This document shows positions 28,538-35,819 of a stretch of DNA of 64,000 nt, in pieces. Source of the stretch: Armatimonadota bacterium (GTDB lineage Bacteria > Armatimonadota > UBA5829 > DTJY01). The notes beneath the pieces are model-generated. The model was given only the letters and a program-made list of their open reading frames with translations, ran no database searches and was not told where the DNA came from. Each line of letters starts with the position of its first letter. Position 1 is the first letter of the stretch. The translations under genes were made by a program, and so were the position numbers. The stretch lies in assembly GCA_023511795.1 (NCBI GenBank), contig JAIMAU010000002.1:283916-347915 (forward strand), given 5' to 3'.

Positions 28538-29140
28538 TTAGAATGCCATGTCCGGCTTCCAAACCTCCCAAACATGGCCTACAAGGTTCGGCCCTGGCTT
28601 GAGTGTAGGTTTGCCAGGCTGCCAGCCGGACGGCATGACTTCACCAGTTTCGCGAGTGTGTTGGAACGCCCTGACCTGGCGAAGCATTTCGGCGACGTTT
28701 CTTCCAACGGGAGGCGTAAGAACCTCCATAGCTTGAATTATGCCATCTGGGTCTATTATAAATCGGCCTCTCACGTTTACGCCGATTTCTTCATCGTAAA
28801 CTCCGTACATGCGGCCAATTTTTCCGCCGGGATCGGTTAGCATTGGATAGGGAACGCCGCCCGGAACCATTTTGGACAGCTCTTCCTCCTGCCATATCTT
28901 GTGTGAGAATTTGCTGTCTACGCTGATGGCTAGCACTTGGACTCCGAGGGATTCAAGTTCTTCGCGTTTGACGGCGACCGCCGACAATTCTGTCGGTCAG
29001 ACGAATGTGAAGTCGCCGGGATAAAAGCAGAGGACTACCCACTTTCCACGATAGTCTGATAGCTTAATGTTGATGAAGTTGCCTTCAAAGTAGCCGGCTG
29101 CTTCGAAGTCGGGGGCAAGCTTGCCACATGCTGCTTCCAT
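28538..29140 (-). CDS. prxU: Selenocysteine-containing peroxiredoxin (AhpC/Prx1-like, UGA at the peroxidatic position)
   Basis: Read through one UGA (28997-28999), the frame gives 200 residues of an AhpC/Prx1-type peroxiredoxin that reduces peroxides. Motif P-x-x-x-T-x-x-U is intact (Pro41, Thr45, Sec48) and is followed by P-T-E-L, exactly where the catalytic Cys normally sits; the conserved Arg is at 124. AAGGAGG precedes the ATG at 29140. A bacterial SECIS-like hairpin begins in the codons after the UGA. Sequence conservation runs on both sides of the UGA, so a nonsense mutation exactly at the catalytic codon is less likely than selenocysteine. The canonical resolving Cys in G-E-V-C-P is Met169 here; only Cys5 and Cys38 remain. 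Automatic callers will truncate this gene to start after the UGA. Confidence 0.85.
28968..28999 (-). promoter_or_regulatory. Putative bacterial SECIS element in the peroxiredoxin mRNA
   Basis: Starting 10 bases after the UGA, the minus-strand RNA folds as a 3-bp stem (28985-28987 with 28968-28970), a U-U mismatch and a 4-bp GC stem (28980-28983 with 28972-28975), capped by loop GGUC (28976-28979). The loop lies 18-21 bases downstream of UGA, within the distance described for bacterial SECIS elements, and matches the GGUC in the E. coli fdhF SECIS loop recognised by SelB. A competing 6-bp hairpin (28991-28996 with 28981-28986) is also possible. Confidence 0.65.
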
Positions 29141-29295
29141 TCTGTTACCTCCTTTTGGTGGGTTTCAACTTTCCATTTCCCCATCTTAGGATGTTATTAA
29201 ACGTTGGTTGGGTTGAAATACGCAAACAATACCGACTGTAATGATGAAAAGTTTGGGGAAGCTACGTATGTGCCAAGAGGTTTTGCTATTGGTTG

Positions 29296-31030
29296 TTAAT
29301 CCTCTTCCAACCTCCGATACCATGTCTGCCAGAGAATAAGCGATGCTCCGACGACAATTCCTCCGGCGATTAGTGCCTCGGTAAAACGATGGAGGACAAG
29401 GTAGATAGGGCACATCCACATCGCAATTAGCCAGGGGATGCCAACCAGAACGTTTGCAAAATCTTGGCCAAACGGTCTTCGGAGTCTATCGTCTAAAACC
29501 AGGTCTTTTGCAACGGCTCCCCACCATCCTGCAGGGCGCACTTCTATATAGAACTTTCGCAGAGTCTTTTCATCGGTTGGCTTAGTAAGAAGGGTTACGG
29601 CGATGGTTATGCCGAGCACCAAGAAAACAATGGCAGGGAAGGTTAAATAAAGCGGCATAGCGGCGAACTTCGGCACAAACGCTTGAATTAGCGAAAGCAC
29701 CATCCCAGAGACTGCGCCTGCTGCGTATCCCCAGCCGTTCATCCGCCACCAATACCAGCGCAGAACATTCGGCATTAATACTCCAGCGCCGAGGGTTCCC
29801 ATAATCCACGTGAACATTTGATTAATAGACTTTGCGGCGAAGCCGATAGCTATTCCTAAGGCGATGAGGAGGGCTGATGATACATAGCTTGCATAGATTA
29901 GTTTGCGCTGTGAGGCATTTGGATTGATGTATTTGTGGTAAATATCTTTCACGATGTAGCTGGCTCCGCCGTTAACTGTTGAGTTAAACGTTGCCAGAAA
30001 GCCCGAAAGCAAGGCAGCGATGGCGAATCCCCTAAGCCCAACAGGTAGCATGTTTTGGATGACTGAAGGGAGTACCTTCTCGGGGTCTCCAATTTCTGCC
30101 AGTCCAACTATGCCAAGTATTGCTAGCCCCATTGCCATAGGCCAGCGGACTGTATGTATGATTCCCCAAAGCGCACCAAGCTTCGATGCCTCCTTTGGGT
30201 TTTTCGCTGCCAAAAAGCGTTGGAAATCATAGAGTTGCTCAGGCCCGGAGAGCGAGAGAAGAAGGCCTTTCATCACCCAGATGATTAAAAGCGCTCCAAA
30301 GAGTTTGTAGGCCGGGTCGGTAATGTATGCGAAGTCCCACTTGTTTGGGAGGAGGCTGCCCCATTCGGAGGGTACTTTAGCCAAAAGTGCTTGCGGCGAG
30401 ACATGGGCAAATCCCAAGTATGCGATAACAATTGCTCCGATGCTTAAAACGATTGTTTGGAATATCTCAACCATTACAACGCCATGAAATCCGCCAACGA
30501 TTACGTAAATGCCGGTAATTCCAATAATTCAGAGCTGCGCAGGTATGTTCACTAAATGGGAGATAAACTGAGCCAAATTTCCCCATTCCGGTTGCGCCGT
30601 ATGCCAAAAATGCAGTAATGGTTAGGACGGCGTAGAGCGTATAAGAAGCTCGTGCGGCCTCACCCGCCTTTCCGCTTCCGAATCGGGTTTCCATCCATTC
30701 AGACCCCGTCATTACGCCTGAACGCCGAATCCACTTGCCCATATATGCCATATAAAAGACAGGGATTATGAATCCCCAAATCCATTGCACCCACATGCCT
30801 TTCAGCCCGATTGTAACGAACAAGCTAACAATCCACATTGTGCCGGTTATGTCAAAATAAGACGAGCTACCAGACATTGCCAGCGCCCACCAGGGAAGTT
30901 GCCTTTCGCCAAGAAAGTAGCTGCCAATGTTTTTCGATGCTTTCTTCTTCATCCAAATTCCTAGCGTGATTACGATGGCGAGATATGCGATAATTATTGC
31001 AATGTCAATGGGATTCAAGCGCTTGAGCAT
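29296..31030 (-). pseudogene. Sodium/solute symporter (SSS family) with a frameshift
   Basis: Two overlapping frames together give an SSS-family permease of about 575 residues with 12-14 transmembrane segments. The first (ATG at 31030, preceded by GGAGGAAA) holds I-G-S-Y-F-L-G-E-R and following helices; it leaves frame near 30527-30529. The second continues from I-I-G-I-T-G-I-Y-V-I-V-G-G to the stop at 29296. One extra T on the plus strand in the run AATTC explains the break. SSS permeases import sugars or organic acids with Na+. It is either a recent pseudogene or a sequencing error; the rest of both halves looks intact. Confidence 0.75.
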
Positions 31031-31143
31031 GTTTCCTCCGGTAGAACATGGTATTAAGAGAGCATTTTTGCTTTTTGATTATATTTCCCAATTAAAGATA
31101 AGCTTCCTTTGTTTTTAGTAGTAGCCGACCAAAAGAATATTCA

Positions 31144-31172
31144 TTGCAAAAGCTCGTAAAGCATGATATAAT
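31144..31172 (+). promoter_or_regulatory. Sigma-70-type promoter of the rpsF operon
   Basis: TTGCAA (31144-31149) and TATAAT (31167-31172) are 17 bases apart, giving a leader of about 100 bases before rpsF. A second TATAAT at 31211-31216 has no matching -35 box. Confidence 0.65.
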
Positions 31173-31217
31173 GCGTCGAAATAGCGCCAGAAACGTGTTT
31201 TCAAAAATGCTATAATA

Positions 31218-31270
31218 ATGCCGGCGTCCTTCCTGCTCCGGACCTAATTCCGGGGCTGCTAATCCGAGGG
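31218..31270 (+). promoter_or_regulatory. Possible S6:S18-binding leader structure
   Basis: A hairpin with a 6-bp stem (31236-31241 with 31250-31255, one wobble) and CCG-rich flanks lies between the promoter and the rpsF ribosome site. Many bacteria autoregulate rpsF through an S6:S18-binding leader with a CCG element. The resemblance here is loose; a covariance-model search would decide. Confidence 0.25.
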
Positions 31271-31281
31271 GAGGTGAAATA

Positions 31282-31575
31282 ATGGTCCGTTCCTACGAAG
31301 CTCTATACATCATTCCACCCGGCTTGCAGGAAGAGGAGATTACCCCCATCACTGAAAAGTATAAGCAGGTAGTGGAATCCCAGGGCGGTGAAGTCGAGGG
31401 TGTTACCCGTTGGGAAACTCGAAAGCTTGCTTATGAAATCAAAGGTCAGCGAGAGGGTATCTATGTGCTGATGACCTTCAAAAGTGAGCCCAAAGTTGCC
31501 GCCGAGTTGGATAGAGTCTTTAGGATTGGAGAAGATGTGCTTAGGCACATCATCGTTCGTAGAGATGAGAAATAG
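31282..31575 (+). CDS. rpsF: 30S ribosomal protein S6
   Basis: A 97-residue protein with the S6 pattern: R-S-Y-E-A-L-Y-I-I at the N-terminus, G-V-T-R-W-E-T-R-K-L-A-Y in the centre and R-H-I-I-V-R near the end. It binds 16S rRNA with S18 on the small subunit platform. GGGGAGGTG precedes the ATG. It heads the conserved rpsF-ssb-rpsR operon. Confidence 0.95.
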   Translation: MVRSYEALYIIPPGLQEEEITPITEKYKQVVESQGGEVEGVTRWETRKLAYEIKGQREGIYVLMTFKSEPKVAAELDRVFRIGEDVLRHIIVRRDEK

Positions 31576-31662
31576 GAATTAATAGTGGGCTATGTTGGAA
31601 GTATTGATTGGGTACTGAGTAATTGGCCAGAGTTCATAGCCCTAGATGAGGAGGAAGAGAGT

Positions 31663-32097
31663 ATGTTGAACAGAGTGGTATTGATTGGCAGACTAGCTAC
31701 CGACCCAGAACTGAAGTACACGCCTAGCGGAATTGCGGTGGCAACGTTCAGGCTGGCCGTAAGCCGTAATGTATCGAATGCACAAGGCGAAAGGGAAGCG
31801 GATTTTATTCCTATAGTGACATGGAGGCAAGCTGCTGAGTTTGCGGCGACTTATCTTACAAAGGGGCGGCTTGTTGCTATTGATGGGAGACTTCAAATAA
31901 GGTCATGGGTGGCTCAAGATGGATCTCGCCGGAGCACGGCCGAAGTTGTTGCAGAAAAACTTAGGTCTTTAGATAGACCAAAGGAGCGCACTGAGGCTGG
32001 CGTGGCAGAGATAGAAGAAGCGCCAGTGGTTGAGGAAAGCGACACCGCAATTGAGCCCCAGGAAGAGGAATTTGAAGACCCGTTTGCCGATGAATAG
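31663..32097 (+). CDS. ssb: Single-stranded DNA-binding protein
   Basis: A 144-residue protein. The OB-fold begins L-N-R-V-V-L-I-G-R-L and continues with D-P-E-L-K-Y-T-P-S-G. The acidic tail ends E-D-P-F-A-D-E rather than the classic D-D-I-P-F, but keeps an acidic/Pro-Phe character for partner binding. The ATG at 31663 follows GAGGAGGAAG and is chosen over an upstream in-frame GTG at 31585, which would add 26 residues not found in SSB proteins. It lies between rpsF and rpsR as in most bacteria. Confidence 0.92.
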   Translation: MLNRVVLIGRLATDPELKYTPSGIAVATFRLAVSRNVSNAQGEREADFIPIVTWRQAAEFAATYLTKGRLVAIDGRLQIRSWVAQDGSRRSTAEVVAEKLRSLDRPKERTEAGVAEIEEAPVVEESDTAIEPQEEEFEDPFADE

Positions 32098-32147
32098 GCG
32101 TTGCCTTTTTAAATGCTTGATTAGATTTCGAGGAGGCTCTTAATCAT

Positions 32148-32387
32148 ATGCAGAAAAAGAATGCAACAAAATTCAAGAAAGCGCGGCGAAAAGTCTGCAC
32201 ATTCTGTGCAGACAAAGTAGAGACAATTGACTATAAGAATGCAACTAAACTGCGCAAGTTTATCTCGGACCGCGGAAAGATTCTTCCTAGGCGAACAACC
32301 GGAACTTGTGCTTCGCATCAGAGATTGCTGACTAGGGCAATAAAACGAGCTAGGCACATGGCTTTGCTCCCATTTACGGCGGAGTAA
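32148..32387 (+). CDS. rpsR: 30S ribosomal protein S18
   Basis: A 79-residue basic protein with the S18 pattern ([11 protein letters not shown], then R-R-T-T-G-T-C and [12 protein letters not shown]). It retains a C-T-F-C pair plus a third Cys, suggesting the zinc-binding (C+) form. GAGGAGG lies upstream. The usual next gene, rplI, is absent; a terminator follows at once. Confidence 0.95.
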   Translation: MQKKNATKFKKARRKVCTFCADKVETIDYKNATKLRKFISDRGKILPRRTTGTCASHQRLLTRAIKRARHMALLPFTAE

Positions 32388-32407
32388 ATTCTGTTTTGGC
32401 TCAAGCA

Positions 32408-32440
32408 AAAGGACGCTGGATTCTTCCGGCGTCCTTTTTG
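32408..32440 (+). terminator. Terminator of the rpsF-ssb-rpsR operon
   Basis: A 9-bp stem (32408-32416 with 32429-32437) is followed by a T-run, about 20 bases after the rpsR stop. The A-run on its left also lets it act for the minus-strand methyltransferase gene that ends at 32465. Confidence 0.8.
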
Positions 32441-32464
32441 TGTTTAAAAAGCCAGAGAAAAATA

Positions 32465-33268
32465 TTATTCGACCCGCGTCTGGTCGGGTTTGCGAAGTCG
32501 AAGGCGAAGGAAGACGGACATAGGCTTCCCAAAAAGGGTAAACGTTCTAGGCTCAACTTTTGCATCTGCGAAGTGAGTTGCTTCAGCAATCTCTAAAAGT
32601 TCTTTCATGCTGTATGCTGCCCGCCAGGATGCCATTGGCCCAACTTCAAAGGCAAGACGCAAGTGGATTGGCAATTCCTTTTCGTATTTCTTCCACTCCT
32701 CCAATGAAACTTCGCTTTGATAGTCGTAAAGCCAGAACTCGCCGCCGGGATTCAGGATGCGGTGTATTTCATCGAATACCTGGGATGGATTGCGCCAATG
32801 GTGCAAAACGTTGACGCTAACGACAAGGTCAAAATACCTGCCTGGAAACGGAATGTTGGTCGGTTCGCCTTGGGTGAATTCAATCGCTTTTTCGACATTC
32901 GAAGCTCGGGCGTTCGCCTTGGCAACTCGTACCATGTCAATGGAGCGGTCCATTCCAACTATGGTGTGGAAGTGGTTTCTTAGAGCAAGTTCAATAGGAA
33001 GGTAGCCTGGTCCTGTGTCAAGGTCCAGTATTCTCGCAAAGCGATCCTCTTTATAGATTTCGCTTGCAATCTCGACATAAAGTGGTCGGAGCTGCCTTGC
33101 CAAAAGAAACGAGTAAAGTTGGGTGCCCGGGAATGGAACAGCTTCAATATTCTGAGCGAACTCCGCAATCTTGGATGTAATGCCATATCGGCGAGCGAGT
33201 ACGAATAAACCCGCTCCGCAGAGGCTAGCGGCAATTCCAGTTTTTATGATTCTCTTTATTTTACTCAT
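32465..33268 (-). CDS. Class I SAM-dependent methyltransferase with N-terminal membrane helix
   Basis: A 267-residue protein if started at the ATG at 33268. A hydrophobic helix lies near residues 10-25. The Rossmann-type methyltransferase follows: motif I variant I-L-D-L-D-T-G-P-G-Y, motif II V-G-M-D-R-S, motif IV V-V-S-V-N-V-L-H-H-W and post-motif R-I-L-N-P-G-G. The substrate is unknown; the H-H-W variant is seen in small-molecule methyltransferases. The frame stays open to 33520, which would add an 84-residue basic region and overlap the divergent gene by 10 bases; I prefer the shorter start, although its ribosome site is weak. Confidence 0.7.
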   Translation of the reverse strand: MSKIKRIIKTGIAASLCGAGLFVLARRYGITSKIAEFAQNIEAVPFPGTQLYSFLLARQLRPLYVEIASEIYKEDRFARILDLDTGPGYLPIELALRNHFHTIVGMDRSIDMVRVAKANARASNVEKAIEFTQGEPTNIPFPGRYFDLVVSVNVLHHWRNPSQVFDEIHRILNPGGEFWLYDYQSEVSLEEWKKYEKELPIHLRLAFEVGPMASWRAAYSMKELLEIAEATHFADAKVEPRTFTLFGKPMSVFLRLRLRKPDQTRVE

Positions 33269-33510
33269 AATTTTTGTAGAGTAAAGTTTTATTTTCTTAA
33301 GTGCCGATGTTGTTTTACCCTGAAGCTGCAAGGCCTCAACCTTGGGTGATAAGGCACTTTGACGATTAAATAAGCACATCCTTTGAGAGTTTCTTCGCTC
33401 CAATGGCGTTTTTCTCCTTCGTTGACGTGCGATAAGTTTACTAATTAGAATTATGGCAGTAACAAGAGAAGTCACTAGTCCAGTTAGAAGTTCTAGGTAG
33501 AGGACAGAGA

Positions 33511-34299
33511 ATGCCATCATTGGAGTCAGAGATACGAGAGATACTTAATCGCAACAAAGGCACATTTGGAATTGCGGCTTGGAATTCCACCGACGGCTTG
33601 GAGTTTTTCCTTAATGAACACGAGGTTTTTCCTTCTGCAAGCGTTATTAAAGTTCCCATTATTGTTGAGCTTTTTTGGCAACGTGATGAGGGGCGGGTTT
33701 CGCTCGACGAGACGGTCATTCTAAAAGACAAGGATAAAGTTGAAGGTTCTGGCATTCTAAAGGAGCTCCATGAAGGGCTTGAACTAACGCTTAGAGACCT
33801 TGCGACTCTCATGATTGTTATTAGCGACAACACAGCTACAAATTTGTTAATAGATCGCTTGGGTAATGATGTTGTTACTTCGCGCATGCGCTCGCTTGGT
33901 TTAAAGAAGACAACCCTTGCCCGCAAAATGTATGATTGGGAACAGGCTCGGCTTGGAAAAGAGAACCTTTGTACGCCGTATGAGATAATGCACCTACTGC
34001 GTTGGCTTGCCTGCGGTGAAATTCCTAGCAGAAGTGCGAGTCAGGAAATCATCGAAATCATGGCAAGACAACAATATAGGGACAAGATTCCGCTCATGTT
34101 GCCCGCCGACCTTAAAATCGCCAACAAGACGGGTTCGATTTCGGGTGTTACCCATGACGTGGCTGTGGTCTATGCGCCCTGGGGTCCATACGTACTCTGT
34201 GTGATGGCGAAAGGGATAGACGACCAAGAAGACCAGCGCATCGCCAAACTCGCCATAGCGGAGATTTCCAGGGTGGTATATGACCACTTTTCCGCATGA
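33511..34299 (+). CDS. Class A beta-lactamase-fold serine hydrolase, no signal peptide
   Basis: A 262-residue protein with the three beta-lactamase/PBP motifs: S-V-I-K (Ser44-Lys47), S-D-N (105-107) and K-T-G (206-208). The omega-loop Glu-x-x-x-Asn of true class A enzymes is not evident; the region around residue 143 reads D-W-E-Q-A-R. There is no export signal, so unlike resistance enzymes it seems cytoplasmic. Relatives of this kind in environmental bacteria are annotated as beta-lactamases without proof of activity. An esterase or peptidase role is equally possible. Confidence 0.75.
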   Translation: MPSLESEIREILNRNKGTFGIAAWNSTDGLEFFLNEHEVFPSASVIKVPIIVELFWQRDEGRVSLDETVILKDKDKVEGSGILKELHEGLELTLRDLATLMIVISDNTATNLLIDRLGNDVVTSRMRSLGLKKTTLARKMYDWEQARLGKENLCTPYEIMHLLRWLACGEIPSRSASQEIIEIMARQQYRDKIPLMLPADLKIANKTGSISGVTHDVAVVYAPWGPYVLCVMAKGIDDQEDQRIAKLAIAEISRVVYDHFSA

Positions 34300-34344
34300 T
34301 GGTAAGCTTTCGGAGCGGATTCGCTGAAAGGCAGGGGAAGAGAC

Positions 34345-34587
34345 ATGCAGACGGTTGACAAGTTGGCAGCTAGTTATTGGGAAGTAGACCGCAAAATGAC
34401 TAGCCATCAACTGAGGCCTTACTGTGTTGTCATTTTAAGAAACAAAAAGCATAAAAAGACGGTCGTCAAAGCTAGTTCGTATGACTTCGAATCAATGAAA
34501 GAATATGCGGAGGCACTTCAGGAAGACTTAGAAAAGCTGACTAACGAAGAGTTCATCAGGAAGTATGATCTAACTACCATAACATAA
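34345..34587 (+). CDS. Small conserved-looking hypothetical protein
   Basis: An 80-residue charged protein with Lys-rich centre and a C-terminal helical segment (M-K-E-Y-A-E-A-L-Q-E-D-L-E-K-L). GGGGAAGAG precedes the ATG. It follows the serine hydrolase by 45 bases on the same strand and may share its transcript. No family is recognised. It is followed by a possible structured RNA and a strong terminator. Confidence 0.6.
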   Translation: MQTVDKLAASYWEVDRKMTSHQLRPYCVVILRNKKHKKTVVKASSYDFESMKEYAEALQEDLEKLTNEEFIRKYDLTTIT

Positions 34588-34595
34588 AACCTCAG

Positions 34596-34643
34596 ACCGG
34601 CACTTTGGGTGTAAGCGTTAGGAACGCCGGCGTGCTGGCCGGT
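34596..34643 (+). other. Possible structured RNA element
   Basis: An outer stem (34596-34600 with 34639-34643), a second helix (34601-34603 with 34632-34634) and an inner 5-bp hairpin (34615-34619 with 34623-34627) could form a compact fold between the small gene and the terminator. No known class is recognised. It may be only a GC-rich 3' untranslated hairpin. Confidence 0.2.
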
Positions 34644-34677
34644 AAGGAGCTATAATTATTGGCTTTTTAAGCAAGAT

Positions 34678-34720
34678 GAGGGGTAGATTGAGGATTTTCC
34701 GAATCTACCTCTCTTTTTTT
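34678..34720 (+). terminator. Strong intrinsic terminator
   Basis: A 12-bp stem (34678-34689 with 34702-34713, one wobble) is followed by a seven-base T-run. It ends the serine hydrolase/small-protein transcript and separates it from the minus-strand STAS genes. Confidence 0.85.
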
Positions 34721-34798
34721 ATTAATTGATGCATTAGTGAATTGGGCTTGCTTTGTTGTAATTTCTAGAAAGTACAGCGGTTCGAAAACAAAAGAGGG

Positions 34799-35158
34799 CT
34801 ACTGAGCGTTGGCTTCTGCCAGGGCTTCATCCAGTGTAGTATACATTGGAAGACGATTTTCGAGGTGTGATAAAGTTATTAGCTTGCGAAAGATACCATG
34901 ACATCCGACGATTGCTAAATGTCGGTTCTCATTCTGAAGTTTTTGCTGAAAGGATATGAGGGTCAGAATGCCAGAGCTGTCTATATAGGTTAGCTCAGCT
35001 GCATCCATGACAATATGCTTCTTGCCACTTCGTGCAGCGTCTTGGAGTGCCCTCGCTAGAACGGATACAGTTCCGCTGTCTATCTCGCCGCTGCATTTCA
35101 CGATTGCCGTTTCCTTTAAACGATGAATAGAAATCGAACAAGATTCCGCTGACATCAT
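34799..35158 (-). CDS. STAS-domain anti-anti-sigma factor
   Basis: A 119-residue single STAS domain of the SpoIIAA type. The phosphorylatable Ser lies in the motif Y-I-D-S-S-G. In characterised systems the unphosphorylated protein binds an anti-sigma kinase and frees its sigma. No SpoIIAB/RsbW-like kinase is in the window, so the partner is encoded elsewhere. A second STAS gene lies 62 bases upstream on the same strand, so the two are likely cotranscribed. The start may be the second ATG codon, at 35155. Confidence 0.85.
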   Translation of the reverse strand: MMSAESCSISIHRLKETAIVKCSGEIDSGTVSVLARALQDAARSGKKHIVMDAAELTYIDSSGILTLISFQQKLQNENRHLAIVGCHGIFRKLITLSHLENRLPMYTTLDEALAEANAQ

Positions 35159-35220
35159 TTGAGTCCAAAGAGGTAGTAGCCGATTGTGGTTTTATGAGCA
35201 TCTCATTTGCTTTATTGTTT

Positions 35221-35607
35221 TTAGGCTGCTTGTTTTTCTTTCACGTCCGAAAGCATTTGGTCTAAGCTGTCTCGTACGTGGATAAACTTGTCAACACGGG
35301 TAATTTCAATCACTCGTCTGGTTGCATTGTGCCCTGGTGGCACAATTACGTAAAGTTTGGCATTCCGCTCCTCGAGTGATTTATAAGCGGCTATAAGCGC
35401 GCTTAGTCCCGAGCTGTCTAAATAAGATACGCCTGTTAAGTCCACAGCCACAATTTTTGTTCCACGGTCGACTGCCCGTTGCATGCCGTCTTCAAATCTT
35501 GAAACGTTATAAAGGTCAATTTCGCCAGCTGCACGCACAAGGGGTATACCATCTAAGTCTACCAATTCTATGGAGAGCTTTTCATTATCAGGGCGAGCGT
35601 TTTTCAT
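35221..35607 (-). CDS. STAS-domain anti-anti-sigma factor
   Basis: A 128-residue STAS protein, paralogous in layout to the one downstream, with the motif Y-L-D-S-S-G and an N-terminal strand G-I-P-L-V-R-A-A-G-E-I-D. The ATG at 35607 is preferred; the frame extends 12 codons upstream to 35643 without a better ribosome site. Tandem STAS proteins with different sequences suggest two inputs or two kinases. As for its neighbour, no kinase or phosphatase is nearby. Confidence 0.82.
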   Translation of the reverse strand: MKNARPDNEKLSIELVDLDGIPLVRAAGEIDLYNVSRFEDGMQRAVDRGTKIVAVDLTGVSYLDSSGLSALIAAYKSLEERNAKLYVIVPPGHNATRRVIEITRVDKFIHVRDSLDQMLSDVKEKQAA

Positions 35608-35819
35608 GTCTGAACTACTCAATCTCCAGAGTAAGCCCGGCAAAAGGATTGACCTACCATCTAAATACTATAAGCCGCTTAGCTTTTGGTTTCGCAAGTT
35701 CATATACCCTTCTTTTCTACAAATAACACATAACCCCATTCCAAACTTTGTTGACACCTCATATCACCAATGCTAACATTCATGATTGAATTGCTACATA
35801 TTTTACCTCAGGTGATGCT

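Noticed and set aside
33269..33520. N-terminal extension of the methyltransferase to 33520
   Set aside because: The extra 84 residues are basic and low in information, overlap the divergent hydrolase gene, and have no homologous feel; the internal ATG is preferred.
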